Positions 48,401-60,724 of a stretch of DNA of 64,000 bases are shown one piece after another (the first letter of the stretch is position 1; the number at the start of each line of letters is the position of its first letter). The DNA lies in the NCBI RefSeq assembly GCF_003254395.2, contig NC_037638.1:25187352-25251351 (forward strand), given 5' to 3'. The DNA is from Apis mellifera. Its lineage: Eukaryota; Arthropoda; Insecta; Hymenoptera; Apidae. Below the pieces are notes generated by a model. The model worked only from the letters and a program-made list of their open reading frames with translations. It did not search any database and had not been told where the DNA came from. Made by a program: the position numbers and the translations under genes.

Positions 48401-49139
48401 TTTTTTTCTTTCTCTTTTTTCTCTTTCTTTCGATCACCCGATCAACACCTGACCCGATTGTTGCACCCGATCGTTGAGCCGATTTCACTTTACGAAAAGT
48501 ACTCGTTCGACTCGATCGATAATTTATCCGCCGATAAATTACCACCCACGTTTATGCTTCATCGATAATTTTTAACATCGCGTCATCGTCGTAGGTTATT
48601 AAATAGATCACCGAAGAAGCGCCATCGATCATCGCGAGATATAACCCCTCCCCTCCCGGGGAGGAAGGAAACTTATCGAGCTATTATCTCGGCTCTCTAA
48701 TGAACACCCGTTCACGATCCCACGAACGTGTGCAATATCCCCGGCGAAACGTCGAACACTCTTAAAACCGTATTCGTAATTCGAAAATTATTCGAAGGAG
48801 AAACGCAAGACGGTGAGGAGAGGGCGAGGGGGGGCCCGGTATGAGATCAGGCCAGGACGAACGAGGCGCGTTTCGGGGCGGAGACAAAGGGGAGACGGAC
48901 GAACGGAGAAAGACGACGCGTAATCGCGTGCATTCACGTGTCGAAACGGCCGAGCCGTGTGTGAGTGCGCGTATATGCACGCGCGCGTGCATAAGGATGA
49001 CGGGAACGAGACGGAGGCGAAGGTGAGCGAAGGTTGGACGAAAACGGATAGAGAGAAGGGATGAACGAGAGCGAGAGAGAGAGCGAGCGACCGAGCGACC
49101 GAGCGAGAGAGAGAGAGAGAAACGAAGAGGAACGAAGCC

Positions 49140-49320
49140 GGAGAGTACTAAGCTAGAAACTCATTACGAGTTCGCTCCGCCCATGCTGTTCGACGAACCG
49201 CCGACCAATCGGATACTGGCGTATCGTAATCGCGCCTGCACGGTTAATCTCGGCATCGCGTCCAAGTATAGCCGTAGCCCTATTGCTACAGTCTGACGGC
49301 TCGATGTGTTATTACGGCGT
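49140..49320. promoter_or_regulatory. Candidate promoter-like CpG-rich block
   Basis: A CpG-rich, non-repetitive block that follows GA/GAGC repeats. It contains GCTCCGCCC (GC-box-like), GACCAATCGG (CCAAT box, plus strand) and TACAGTC (loose initiator). No coding gene can be tied to it, so it may be an unannotated transcript's promoter or an enhancer. Confidence 0.2.
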
Positions 49321-51381
49321 TGGGTCGGTGTGAGTGGATCCGTGTGCGGCGGGCGGGGGGGCTCGAAGGGGTGGCGTGCAGTACGGTTTCTCGTTTACAG
49401 ACGGGCGTCGTACGAGTCCACGGACGGTCCCTTTCCAATAGCCGAGGATCGTTAGAGCTTCGATGCTCTTTTGCTTCCGTTTTTTTTTTCTTCTTTCGGA
49501 TCGTCGATTATCATCACCGTCTAATTTATTCGAGATAATTAAAGCGATATATCGAAGAGGAGAAAGAAACTTGAGAAAAAATATCATCTTATCCGAATGG
49601 AATTTTCCAGATTTCGAATTTTTCGTAAAAATAAAAATCGAAGATGCATATTCGAGGCATATTATTCGCACGACTATTATTTACTATTATTACGGTTAAT
49701 CGGGGAATAATCGATTCGTAACTCTCGTATTTCGTTAAAGCCTGTTCGATCGTATTACGAAAGGGATAGAAAACGCGAAATTATTTTCCACGTCGTTCGC
49801 AATAAGTGGAGGCCACCCATTACAGGCCGAATAATCGTATATCTCTCGTGATTCAATCTGATCATGAAAAGGCTCCGGGTACTGGCCGGCTTAATCGGCA
49901 AATATGTTTTCGATTAGTTCCCTATGCGCCTGCAAAGACCCCCAAACACCGTGCAATTTCGGAGGGTTCTCTCGGTTGTGTTCTGCGCAACGGGATTACA
50001 CACGTCGATCGAACCTAATGACCTGTTGCGGCTTTATCGTATCATTGGTATCGTTTCTATCGGTATTGCAGTTTCAGCCTCATAATTTCGAAATGGTAAA
50101 AGCGGGCCGCACGATCATAAAAGAATTATGTAAACGCGAAATGCATTAATCTTTCGATCGAGTAGACACGATTTATCGTCGGGATCAAATAAGATATATT
50201 CCTTGTCCTTTCTTTCTTTTCTCGAGATAAATAAATAATAATTTAAAATTAATTATTAGTTATTCCATAATACAATGGAAAAATTAAACACGCAATTATG
50301 AATTGCGTGATGAATTAAAAATCGATTAAATACTTCGATAACACGTAGAAGATAACTTAACACAAACTTGCTCCTCTTATGAAAGCGAGGTAAGGAAGTT
50401 GGTTTAAAAAAAATTTTCCACAACTTTTCTCATTTATATAACGATAAAGCACCCTGTAAAAGTTTTTCGGGAGGCGTTTGACTTCCGGGAGGAAAAGAAA
50501 AGAAAAAGAAAAACTTGCACGACATTTAAGCGGTAGTTAATAACGCGCTTAAATATTCCATCGTAAAGCGTAAAAGAAATTAGGTTTTTTTCAAGTTTTT
50601 TCCTTTTTACCAGTTTTTCCACAGAACTTCTATCTACATCACCTCCCTAGCGTAATAACCGTCGTAATAAAGGGAATAACTTTACCACCGGGTCAAATTG
50701 GTCATCGGAATTTCTCGAACGTTCGTAAAGTTAATCGATATTGATTAATCGTGAGTTCAAGTAAATTCTCTCTCTCTCTCTCTCTGTGTGTGTCGCATTT
50801 CTCGTTCCAATAAATTCATCAACTCTCGAAAATTTGCTTTAAACATACGAACGAAACGAAGCGAGAAGAATCAACAAACGGTAAAAAATTCAAGGGGTTG
50901 AAAACGAGAGAGTAATAAAACATTGTTGTTTTTCGCGTAAACTGGTTGGTCTCGTATTCGTTCATCATATTCCCGGTCACCTATAACAATGTCGAGAACG
51001 AAACGAGGAAAAACGAGAAAAATCGGAAAACACGTTCTCGCGGGATAGGAGATAAAAAAAAAAAGAAAGAAAGAAAGAAAGAAAGAAGGAAAGAAACGAA
51101 ACGTTTCCCCATGAAAAACGAGACGCTAATTGCATTTAAAGCTTTCGCGTGTAAAATATTCGTCAGACTGAACAACGTAACGTCTGCCTCGTAACAATCC
51201 GAGTGCCATTCCTCGTTTTTCGAAAGTCACCGAGTGAAACAAACGAACTGACAAGAAGAAAAATTCGACCATTACTCACTTGCCTGCCGATATTCACCGG
51301 ATCCGTTGAATAATTAACGACAATCAATGGTTTTAAATTTTCGGGGAATGGATAACATTCGTGAATTGTATTTTTCTTCTC

Positions 51382-51406
51382 TTTTTTTTTTTTTTTTTTT
51401 TTTTTT
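51382..51406. repeat. T25 homopolymer
   Basis: A run of 25 T residues; no transposon end or target duplication was seen beside it. Confidence 0.95.
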
Positions 51407-54400
51407 AAAGGTCGCTGAACGAACTAATTATTACACGCTTGTACACGTTTGTTTGGAAAAAAAAAAAAAAGAAAGAAGAAATTCTTTCTGATCGATTAAT
51501 GTTAACGATTCGATTCAATAATCGTTCGTTAATAATCGAAAAGACACGAATTACATTACATTATATCGCTGTTAAATCGTTGCGAAATTGAAATATTTCT
51601 TGATAATACACCGACTCTACTATATATATATATATACCAAGAAAAGAATAAAAGAAGAAATAATTACAAGAATCTCATTCTATTATAATTACGAGAATAT
51701 TGCTTAAACGACCTTCACAGTAAATGAATCATGCATTGCGGAATCGGGATAATAACGTTGGTAAGCACTACCAACGTTTAATCAGACTGTTCATCCACGA
51801 AATATTCTTTGCAATTGTAAAAGAAAAAATTATTCGTAATTTAATCAATTACCCTTTTACGTAAAAAAAAAAGAAAAATCCTAAAATGCATCTCCATTAA
51901 ATTCCATCTTTCCGATGATTCAATCCTGCGACGAATGACGAGAGAGAGAGAGAGGAAAAAAAAGAAAACCTAACATTAACAATCTCCAACTTGAATTACA
52001 TAATCCAAAAAAGACAAATGCCAACATCTGTGAATATCTACCAAGCAACAAAGTCAGATTAACGAAACGAATCGAGGAGGACGAGGATAAGCTAACTTTT
52101 GACTTATTCTCGAAACGGCGAAAAAGAAGAGAAAAAAAGGAAAAGTTGATAAAGTTGACTTTAAACTGTTAAACTATTCGAGATCGTTCTCTGTGAACCG
52201 ACGTGGGAAGGAAAAGAAGGAGAGAAGAAAGGAGAGGAATGAAAGAAAAAAGAAAAAGAAAGAAACAGGAAGAAAACGATAAGTTTGTACTTTTAGTTTA
52301 AACTCTTCGAATCGGGTCGGTTTTTTCGGCGTTTCCATCGTGGAAAACGCCGCGATGGCACGGAAGAAGGGGTTGCGCGTGGAGGAGGTGGTTGTTGCCG
52401 CGCCTTTGGAGAGAAGAGGGGCGGGGAAAAAGAGAAGAAGAAGAAGAGGCGGAAGAAAAAAAGGACGAGGCGGAAAGAAAAGAAGGAAGATACGCGCCGC
52501 TTTGGCGAGGAAAGGAGGAGGGAGAGAGAGAGAGAGGAAGAGGGGTCACTCGTACACGGTGAAATTGCCCGGCCATTAACGATACTACGTTATTACGCTC
52601 GTCCTTTTTTGCAGCGCCAGCCTCTGCTCGCTCGCTCGCGCGCGCAACAAACCGGCGGCCATCTTGGAATATGGTAACGAAAGAGAGGAAGAACCGAAGA
52701 GAAGAGGCGAAGAAGAGGAAAGAGGGCTTTGTCCCGTTCCGGATCGATCGATCCGATCAACGAGGATCGATCGTCCGACACCCGGAAAAACTCTTGACGC
52801 GTTCGCACCTTTCGACAACCTCTTTCGCGATTGATCAGATTCGTTCGATTTGAGAATTATAAGGAGAGGATAGATGTTAATGGAGATATTAATGCGTAAT
52901 ACAAAAATAAGTCTCAATTTTTTTAGATGGAGAGGAAACGAATGTTCGATCGAGTATAAGATAATTGTTAAGAATTATCGATGAACATCAACAGCGAGCT
53001 CTTTTTTTAAGAGGAACTTACTAGTGGAAAAATCTCGATTAACGTATAATAATCTGAAAAGTTTTAAAACTAAACACTGTAGTTACGTGTATTAGCGAAT
53101 TCTCAGGACTCGAATAAAGGTAATTGCGTGTTAAAATCTTGAAAATCAAAAGGTACACGATAAAGTTAAATACTCGAAAGAATTTGGTCTGTAAAAATTG
53201 TCAAGGCTGACGTAAATATATCTAATATAATTATCTCGACTAATAATAAATTCTAACAAAAATGATTATAATTCCTGTATTTGAAATCTTTGAAAAAAAA
53301 AAAAACGATGTATTCTGTGTAACGCGATTTATATAAAATTAATATAAAAGAGCTCTAAACGTTTTTTTTACACCGATGGAGAAATGGAGAAACTGGGAAA
53401 GGAATAATGAAAATGGCAGACATCAATTACTTAAGCCTGATCGGCTCGGTTCGATTAGCGAGTAACGAATTGAATATAAATCGGTATTTTATGCAAAACC
53501 GATTGACATCGATATCGATGGAAATATACGGGTAACGATTGAATTAGCGGTGTCTATACCTAACCACTCTTCATTTCACTCTCTATTGGATAGCTCGAAA
53601 AAAAGATTCGTAATGCTATGTTGTGGTTCGACGAAAATCTTGTTTCCTGTAATTATTTATAAAAAAAAAACATTTAAGAAAGATATTCAAAATAAAAAAA
53701 TGTCCACAATTCCAAACAATTCTTTCGATCTTAATAAGAAAATATCTTATATTTAATTTTATATATATATATATATAGTTAGAAAATTGTTGGTATGTAA
53801 TCGGAATTTCAACTGGGTCAGACTTCAATTTCTATAAAAGCAAAATTGCGGAAAAGTCGAGCGCGAGTATCGATCACACGAGAACACTTATCACCTCTGA
53901 ATTATTAACTGTTAAATTTTATACACCGGGAAGGAGAGGAAATCTTATCGCGCGTTTCACCGCTCTTTTCGAGGAGGAACAGTCGATTCGAAGGCAGGGA
54001 TTGGCGGTATATCATTATTAGTCATTACCTATAATCTGCAGTTGGTCGCTCCCATCATCCCCCGTATCGATAGTGATTTCGTACCGACATTTGACCCAAG
54101 TCCGGGGCTATAATCAAACGTAAATCGTGTCCAGCTCTTTTTATGGAACGTTTAAAGACGAAAAATGGGACCCGGCCCGATTCCCGATATTTCTCGGCGT
54201 TGTATTTGTCCCTCCGATGCTCGTCCACGTTGCAGCGCCAATTTTCCCAAGACCACCATTCGTAGTCATTAAATTATTTTCGACTCCCATCTTGCTTCGA
54301 GTCTTGACTCTTGACCTCTCCCCATAGCATACGTATAACCGTGTAACCTACACGGTTAGAAACGGCTGTTTCTTTTTTTTTATAAAATGGCTATTCAAAT

Positions 54401-55616
54401 AATATGCTACTATATTTTGTCGTTCTTTTTTTTAATGCGTTCTCCGTTAAAAATTTGAGTAAAGTATGTCAGACTTTGCAGTTGTACGTGTGTTTTCGTT
54501 GTATCTAGAAAAAAGGAAAAAAAAAATTAATTCAATTACAAACATGTATGATAAAAATTTAAAATACACAGACATATTGCACGTCTTGTTATCTTTGATT
54601 TGATTGATAAAAGTTTATCAACAGGATTAGCGATAACGTTGTAAAATTATATATATATATATTTATCAATGTATATATATATATGTATATAATAAATTTT
54701 TTATTTATTAAATCTTATATCCATCTGCATACTCTTCAAACTGATAAAGCGAATGATAAAGTAATTTATCGTGTTTCGAAATGGATTAATTATACGATCG
54801 ACTAAAATAACATAAATTGATATTCAGAAATGAAATATCAGTGAAAATTTTAAAATTAATTTTAAAAAAAACGTAAAAAATTTATAAAAATTAATAGAAA
54901 CTTTATAAAAGTATTTATATTCGCGATTATTATTACGTAATTTTTTGCGTTGTTGATAAAAAAAAATAAGATAACAAAGATTTAAAAATCATATCTTGAA
55001 AGAAATATAACACGAATAATAACAAAATAAATAAATCATCTTTGCTTTCGAAATATTTATATTTCATCATTTTTATCTGATACGATCACGTTTCTCTTCT
55101 ATATTCTATAAATAATAATCAAGTGCTTTATATAATAATTCAAAATAATATCTTGAACACATTTCCATAGTCAAAACATTGATAAATTTCGACAATTCTG
55201 AACCGAATGATACATTCTATCTCGAATAATGTTTCCTTAACCTCAAAATATTTCCTTAACCTCACAATATTCAAATAAAAGCAAGTGAAATTTCTAGAAA
55301 AAAAAAAAAAAAGAAAAAAATATCTCCCATATCCACAATTTGATTACATCAAGCTTCGAGTTAACTCATTTTCAGCGATTAAAACTCTTAAGAACACGAA
55401 TTTTTAATCACTCAACACGATCTCTCGTGCGCCTATCTACGTGTACTTTAATACGCGTACACGTACGTTCGTAAAATCACAATCTTTGATCCTAAGATTC
55501 CTCTTCTAAGGAAGGAACGAAGGTACGTTTAGATTTTTCTTACGATGAACTTATCTGGTGTTCGATTTAAATTTTCAATCAGCCTTGAACGTTCCTTCAT
55601 GCACACGAGCGGAGGA

Positions 55617-55619
<3 letters not shown>

Positions 55620-55661
<42 letters not shown>
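55620..55661. repeat. (CT)21 microsatellite
   Basis: An uninterrupted CT dinucleotide run of about 42 bp. Confidence 0.97.
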
Positions 55662-55667
<6 letters not shown>

Positions 55668-56497
55668 CTCACGCGAGAGAGACGAGGCTGGAAGCGCCGA
55701 TAAGATTCATGCATAAAAACGAATCTGGTTTACGAGAATGCTCGTCGTCTAGAACACGATTATTAAAACGTGCCGTGCCGCCAGCTCGTAGACCCCAACG
55801 AAGGAAACCTCACGGTTCCCGGCCTTCTTGGAACTTTAAATTAAAACCGCTCTCGTTGTTTTGCGATCGGTAAAGGATCCCCGATCGGTGCTGGAGGAGT
55901 TGAGAGCGTTCCGGTGTCGTTCGCAATCGGGGGCATAAAGTGTCCGCATAAAGCAAAGTCCGGCGTAGACACCGAACCATCCAGGTAAGGACACGCTCGA
56001 AAAGGTGCCCCACGTCCTCTCCACCGCCCGAGGAAAATCCTTCTTTCCCTCCTGCCAAAAAAATACCACACTTCCCTTCCACGGGATTTAAATCGTAATC
56101 TGCCGAATTAGAGCGATAGATTTATAAATTTGAAGACAAAGAGTATAATTAAACGTGTAAGAGGAGGATAATGCGAATAATAGCGAAAAGTGTAGGTACG
56201 AGACTGTTTTGTTTCCTTTCTTTGAAAAAAAGAATGTAAACGTATATATGTACGAAAATTGAAAAACGAAAGCAAATGTGAAATTTTTAGCGATAGAATT
56301 AATCGAAAGAAAAAAAAAATCGACAATCTATAGATCGATTATTTTATTTATTTACGTTCGTAAATAAATGGCGATAAATATTTCTTAGAAACGTTTCTTT
56401 TTTTTAAAACGTTGTGTAAAATTCTCTCGTTCGAATTAATCGAATTAATCTCGCTACGCTTTAAACATTTGCGTCTTATGTCCCGTTTTCTTTCTAG

Positions 56498-56526
56498 GCG
56501 CATGCATGCATGCGTGCATGCATGCT
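56498..56526. repeat. GCAT tetranucleotide microsatellite
   Basis: GCGCATGCATGCATGCGTGC followed by further ATGC units. It is self-complementary almost throughout and so could form a hairpin. Confidence 0.92.
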
Positions 56527-57753
56527 CCCATGTTGAAAATTCATCGTCAACCGTGCTGTTGCTACGGGTTCGTACGAATCTAAATACCTGATCCAACTTC
56601 TATAATGCAATTTCAATGTCGGTAGTCGATTACAGAACGCTATAAACGCGTATCTCCGGTAAACCCGCTAATTGATAACGTATCTAACGTTTTACAATCA
56701 CGATAGCTAAAGATATTTATTATCGATGAAAATGTAGAAACATCTTTGATATCGATCTTCCTTTTGCAATCAGATCTGTACATATGATTGCAATTTTATA
56801 TTCATATAATTTTTTTTTTTTAATGAAACTTTATTCATTGCAAGAGAGAGATATTCCATATATCGATATTTGTATTAATTTTGGATTAAAGTTTAGAACG
56901 AATTAACAATTGAACGCAATTTTCCCTAATTGAAAAATGATTTGATAATTGGTTAATTTCGATAATTTTTTTTCAATTTTATCCTTAATATTCGAATCTT
57001 TTAAAACCTGGTCTCGAAAAAACAATGTGAAATATTCCGACCCGTTCCTGTTCACCAGGAAGAATCTTATCAAGTGGACAAACGGCGTGCGGCCCTGCAG
57101 GGTTTTAATTCGAATAAATCCAAGTTGATGAGGAGGCGGCCTTTTAAAATTCCAATGATAACGGACCGGATCTACGGAGCTCGTCAACGACGTAACCGTC
57201 TACCATATTATCTTTCTCCATCCTCCATATTTTTTTAAATCGCTCCTCTGAATTATTGGTATCGTGGTATTTGAATACGAAACAATAACCAAATAAAATT
57301 TTCGATACGATACAAAATTCAAAATCTATTCTCTTTTCTGTACATTTTGATTATTTCAACGTTTCATTTGTATCTTTAATGAATCGAATAAATAGATAAT
57401 TAATTACTTAACTACTTTATATAATACTTTATATAGTAATATCTATATAATTACGTTGATTATATCTAAATAGATATATTCGAAAGTTTCGTCGAAATTT
57501 AAATTAATATTTTTATATTGAAAAATGATAATTTTGTTTAATTCATTCTTTGTAATATGTTAATTGCAAACTTTTTACAATTAATCAATAATTTGTAACA
57601 GGAAAAAATAACGTAAATTGAAGATAAATTAGATTAAATAGATTAAAATTAAATATGTGCAATATATAATAAATCACCCTATATATTTATATATTTATAT
57701 AAAAATTATTATAATTTTTTATATAAATTAGTTAGTTTTTATATAACATACAA

Positions 57754-57756
<3 letters not shown>

Positions 57757-57804
<48 letters not shown>
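57757..57804. repeat. (AT)24 microsatellite
   Basis: An uninterrupted AT run of about 48 bp in the A/T-rich domain. Confidence 0.95.
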
Positions 57805-57808
<4 letters not shown>

Positions 57809-58779
57809 CAAATAATACTAAAAAACACTAGCATAACTAACCTAGTAAATATTTATGCAAAATTAAAACGAAATATATTGAATACTGAAAAATAACTCAC
57901 CGTTCGTGTATCGTTGAACAAACAATCGAAACTTTTTTGTTATTAGTTTTTACGGAAACAAATAAACGATTATTCATTTTAAGATAAACTCCCGCTGCAA
58001 TTTTATATAATATGGCGCTAACACAGTGACCGTTAAACAACATAAATCAAAATAAAGATAATATTTCTCCTATAGTTTTTAAAAATTCTAAATATTAATT
58101 TAAGATATTGTAAAAATAATTAAAAAACAAAATACGATTTTTATTAATATTAATATATGCATTAAAAATTGAAAATAGATATTATTATTATCATTTCATC
58201 AACTAATATTAGATACATATCGATAATGTAGGTATTACATCTTTATAAAAAGCTGCCCAGAGGTCGCTAATGTATATATATAGAGATAGCTTATGTAGAT
58301 TTCTACTTAACCACATAATTTTCTTTCTATATCTTCATAGTTAATTTTTTAAAAAGAAAATTTATAAAATTTTAAATGAAAGTAAAAATAGTTAAAAAAT
58401 TTAGATACTATTTCATTTAAAACTATTTCTTTATAAATAAATATTACAAAAATTTTATTACATTTATTTTTAACTATAATATATATAAAACATTAAAATT
58501 AATTTAATAATTAATAAATCTTTAAAATAAAATTTTAAAATAATTAATATTCTTTAAGATAATTGTTAAATATTAACGAATAAATGTATATATTTTTATT
58601 ATATGCAATCACATCAAATAATGATTTAATAAATTTACGAATTTTTTTTATATGAATTTTTTTAAATTACTTTCACTATTTTTACCTTCCTAAATTCAAT
58701 AATTTAATATTATATTAACAACTTTATAAGACTAATACTTAAAAAAAATAAAAAAATAATATTATGAATAATTCCATAT

Positions 58780-59196
58780 TCTGCTCAGTTCAATATTCGG
58801 TTGAAAAATATTTTAAATGACAGAAATTTAAATCTCTGAATAAACGTTAACATCGCCATCTAGAAGATATAACCGAATATATCGGAAGGTCAGACATAAG
58901 AATATTGTTCCATTCTTAATTGACGAAATCGATAAACTTACATATATGAGTTCGTAATGTTAGTGTTACATTACATATATATTTAGCAAAAGTGATATTG
59001 TGATGTAGCTACAGTTGTGGTATCAGTTACGTATATAACATCATCGAAGTAACGTCTCCTGTAACATTATTAGAATTTTGTATTACTTGTCTATAAAATA
59101 ATATAAAGTATTTTTATTAGTGTTGTTTTAAACGCATTCTTTACTGTTTCAAGAATCAGGATTCTTCACGGATTCATCAACTATCTTATTATACAG
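58780..59196 (+). promoter_or_regulatory. SLC25A42: Candidate promoter and 5' untranslated exon of the carrier gene
   Basis: This stretch is more complex than the surrounding A/T-rich DNA and contains ATCGCCATCTAGAAG, a GTTACATTACATATAT repeat and TATCAGTTACGTATA. It ends with TTATACAG|GTACAAG at 59,196, a good donor. The matching acceptor would be TTTTTTTTATAG| at 60,601, giving a second exon that runs from 60,602 into the coding start. The assignment is inferred from splice signals only; no transcript is visible. Confidence 0.3.
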
Positions 59197-59527
59197 GTAC
59201 AAGATTTTTCTTAAATATTTTTTTTTTTAGTTTTTATATATATACTTTTGAAATAATTTTTAAAACGTTTTATTCTATATTTTGTATTGTATATTTTGTA
59301 AAAAAAATAATACCGATTATGAGTAGTAATGCAATTTAGATGGAATTCAAATTTATACAAGTACAGAACATAAAAATAACATTTACTACGCCCATTATTC
59401 GCATAATCATTAAAAAGAGTATCTTTTATAAAGTTCTTCTATAAAGTTAAATAAATCTTATAAATGTAAATATTTTTTCTTTTATATTAATTTATGTGTA
59501 AAATTTAAAACATATAATTTGTTTTAT

Positions 59528-59585
<58 letters not shown>

Positions 59586-60601
59586 CATTACATACGTACA
59601 TACATATATATACACACGATGTATTACGTTTTATTAAAAATATTCATTTTACAAATGATAGTAGCAGTATTTAATTAATTCACTTAATAATATAATAATA
59701 ATATATATATTACGTAACTTTATTATAAATTTTTTTCATATATATTATTTTCTTATTAATATTAAAAAAAATTAAAAAACAGTATATTATAATTAAAGAA
59801 CATAATTAAAAAAAATAAAAGAAATTTTTAATACGAAATATATTATATATTTATATATTTAGTTATATATTTATCATAAAGAAATAATATAACATATAAT
59901 TATTCTAAAAATTATAACAAAAATATAATATTTAATTAATATTAATAAATATTAAATATTAAAATAGTATTATATTAATGTTTTATTATACTGATTTTAA
60001 TTTTTTAATATATTTTATTATTTATAATAATTTTGAAAAAATTGTTTCATAATAATTAAAAATTGACTTATGAATAATAATAATAAAATAATAAAATATT
60101 TTATCTGATTTATTATTATTATTATTAATAAATATGATATTAAAAATTTTATATATATATGTGTATGCACATAAATATGCTCTAATATAATAAATATATT
60201 TATAAAACAATTTAAAAACTATTAAACTATTTAATTTTTTTTTTAAATCTATTTTTACTTGATAAATCATGCTATTTTTTAAGCATTTAATTTGAGAGAT
60301 ACAAAATTATCTCTATTTAAATGTATATATAATTGTCTTTGCATTAATATACAAGGTCATAAGCTATCATTCAGACATCATTAAACCATCATTAAGCTAT
60401 CATTAAGCTATCATTATAAAAAAAATGTATATTCAAATCTATTTACATAATTATCATAATAGATAATATATAATTACAATATTAATTTCTTTTAATATTA
60501 ACAATAATCAATATATATATTATAATAGGTGACTTTTAATTTTTTATTTTTAATATTCATATATAATAATTAAATAATTTAAATAATTATTTTTTTTATA
60601 G
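59197..60601. other. Extremely A/T-rich DNA, possible 5' UTR intron
   Basis: Almost entirely A and T. It includes an AT microsatellite (59,537-59,582) and, at about 60,372-60,415, three short repeats of CATTAAGCTAT or a close form. No coding sequence seen. Confidence 0.5.
59537..59582. repeat. (AT)n microsatellite, about 46 bp
   Basis: An uninterrupted AT run followed by degenerate CATA/TACA units to about 59,618. Confidence 0.95.
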
Positions 60602-60724
60602 AAAATTTTATAAATATTCTATGTAAAGAAATCCGATGAAATGAAAGAATTATTCACACTATAAGGAAATGTATTAAAGGAATTTATCCTATTATAATAA
60701 TCAAATAATATCAAAAGAATACAA

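Larger units (their letters stand above)
45456..54360. other. Intergenic DNA
   Basis: No gene recognised in about 8.9 kb. It contains a 10-bp-arm hairpin (46,134-46,156), palindromes at 46,687-46,702 and 48,974-48,993, a GGA/GAA-rich block (47,280-47,360), GA tracts (49,070-49,120), a promoter-like block (49,140-49,320), a complex island (49,800-50,150), a CT/GT tract (50,770-50,793), a 25-T run, a YY1-like motif near 52,660 and a complex island at 53,985-54,340. A 105-codon frame at 46,445-46,762 has no recognisable domain and is overlapped by an open frame on the other strand. Confidence 0.45.
54361..58780. other. A/T-rich intergenic DNA
   Basis: Base composition changes here: CpG and G/C become scarce from about 54.36 kb, with a GC-richer interlude at 55.4-57.2 kb, and very A/T-rich sequence follows. 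No gene recognised. Simple repeats are listed separately. A complex GC-richer island sits at about 57,000-57,190. Confidence 0.5.

Noticed and set aside
49183..49299. About 38-codon frame MLFDEPPTNRIL in the promoter-like block
   Set aside because: Too short to separate from chance, no family recognised; the CCAAT and GC-box-like words favour a regulatory reading.
56903..57187. 94-codon minus-strand frame covering a complex island
   Set aside because: Half of it reads through A/T-rich DNA, no family recognised and no splice partners found; kept only as a possible conserved non-coding element.
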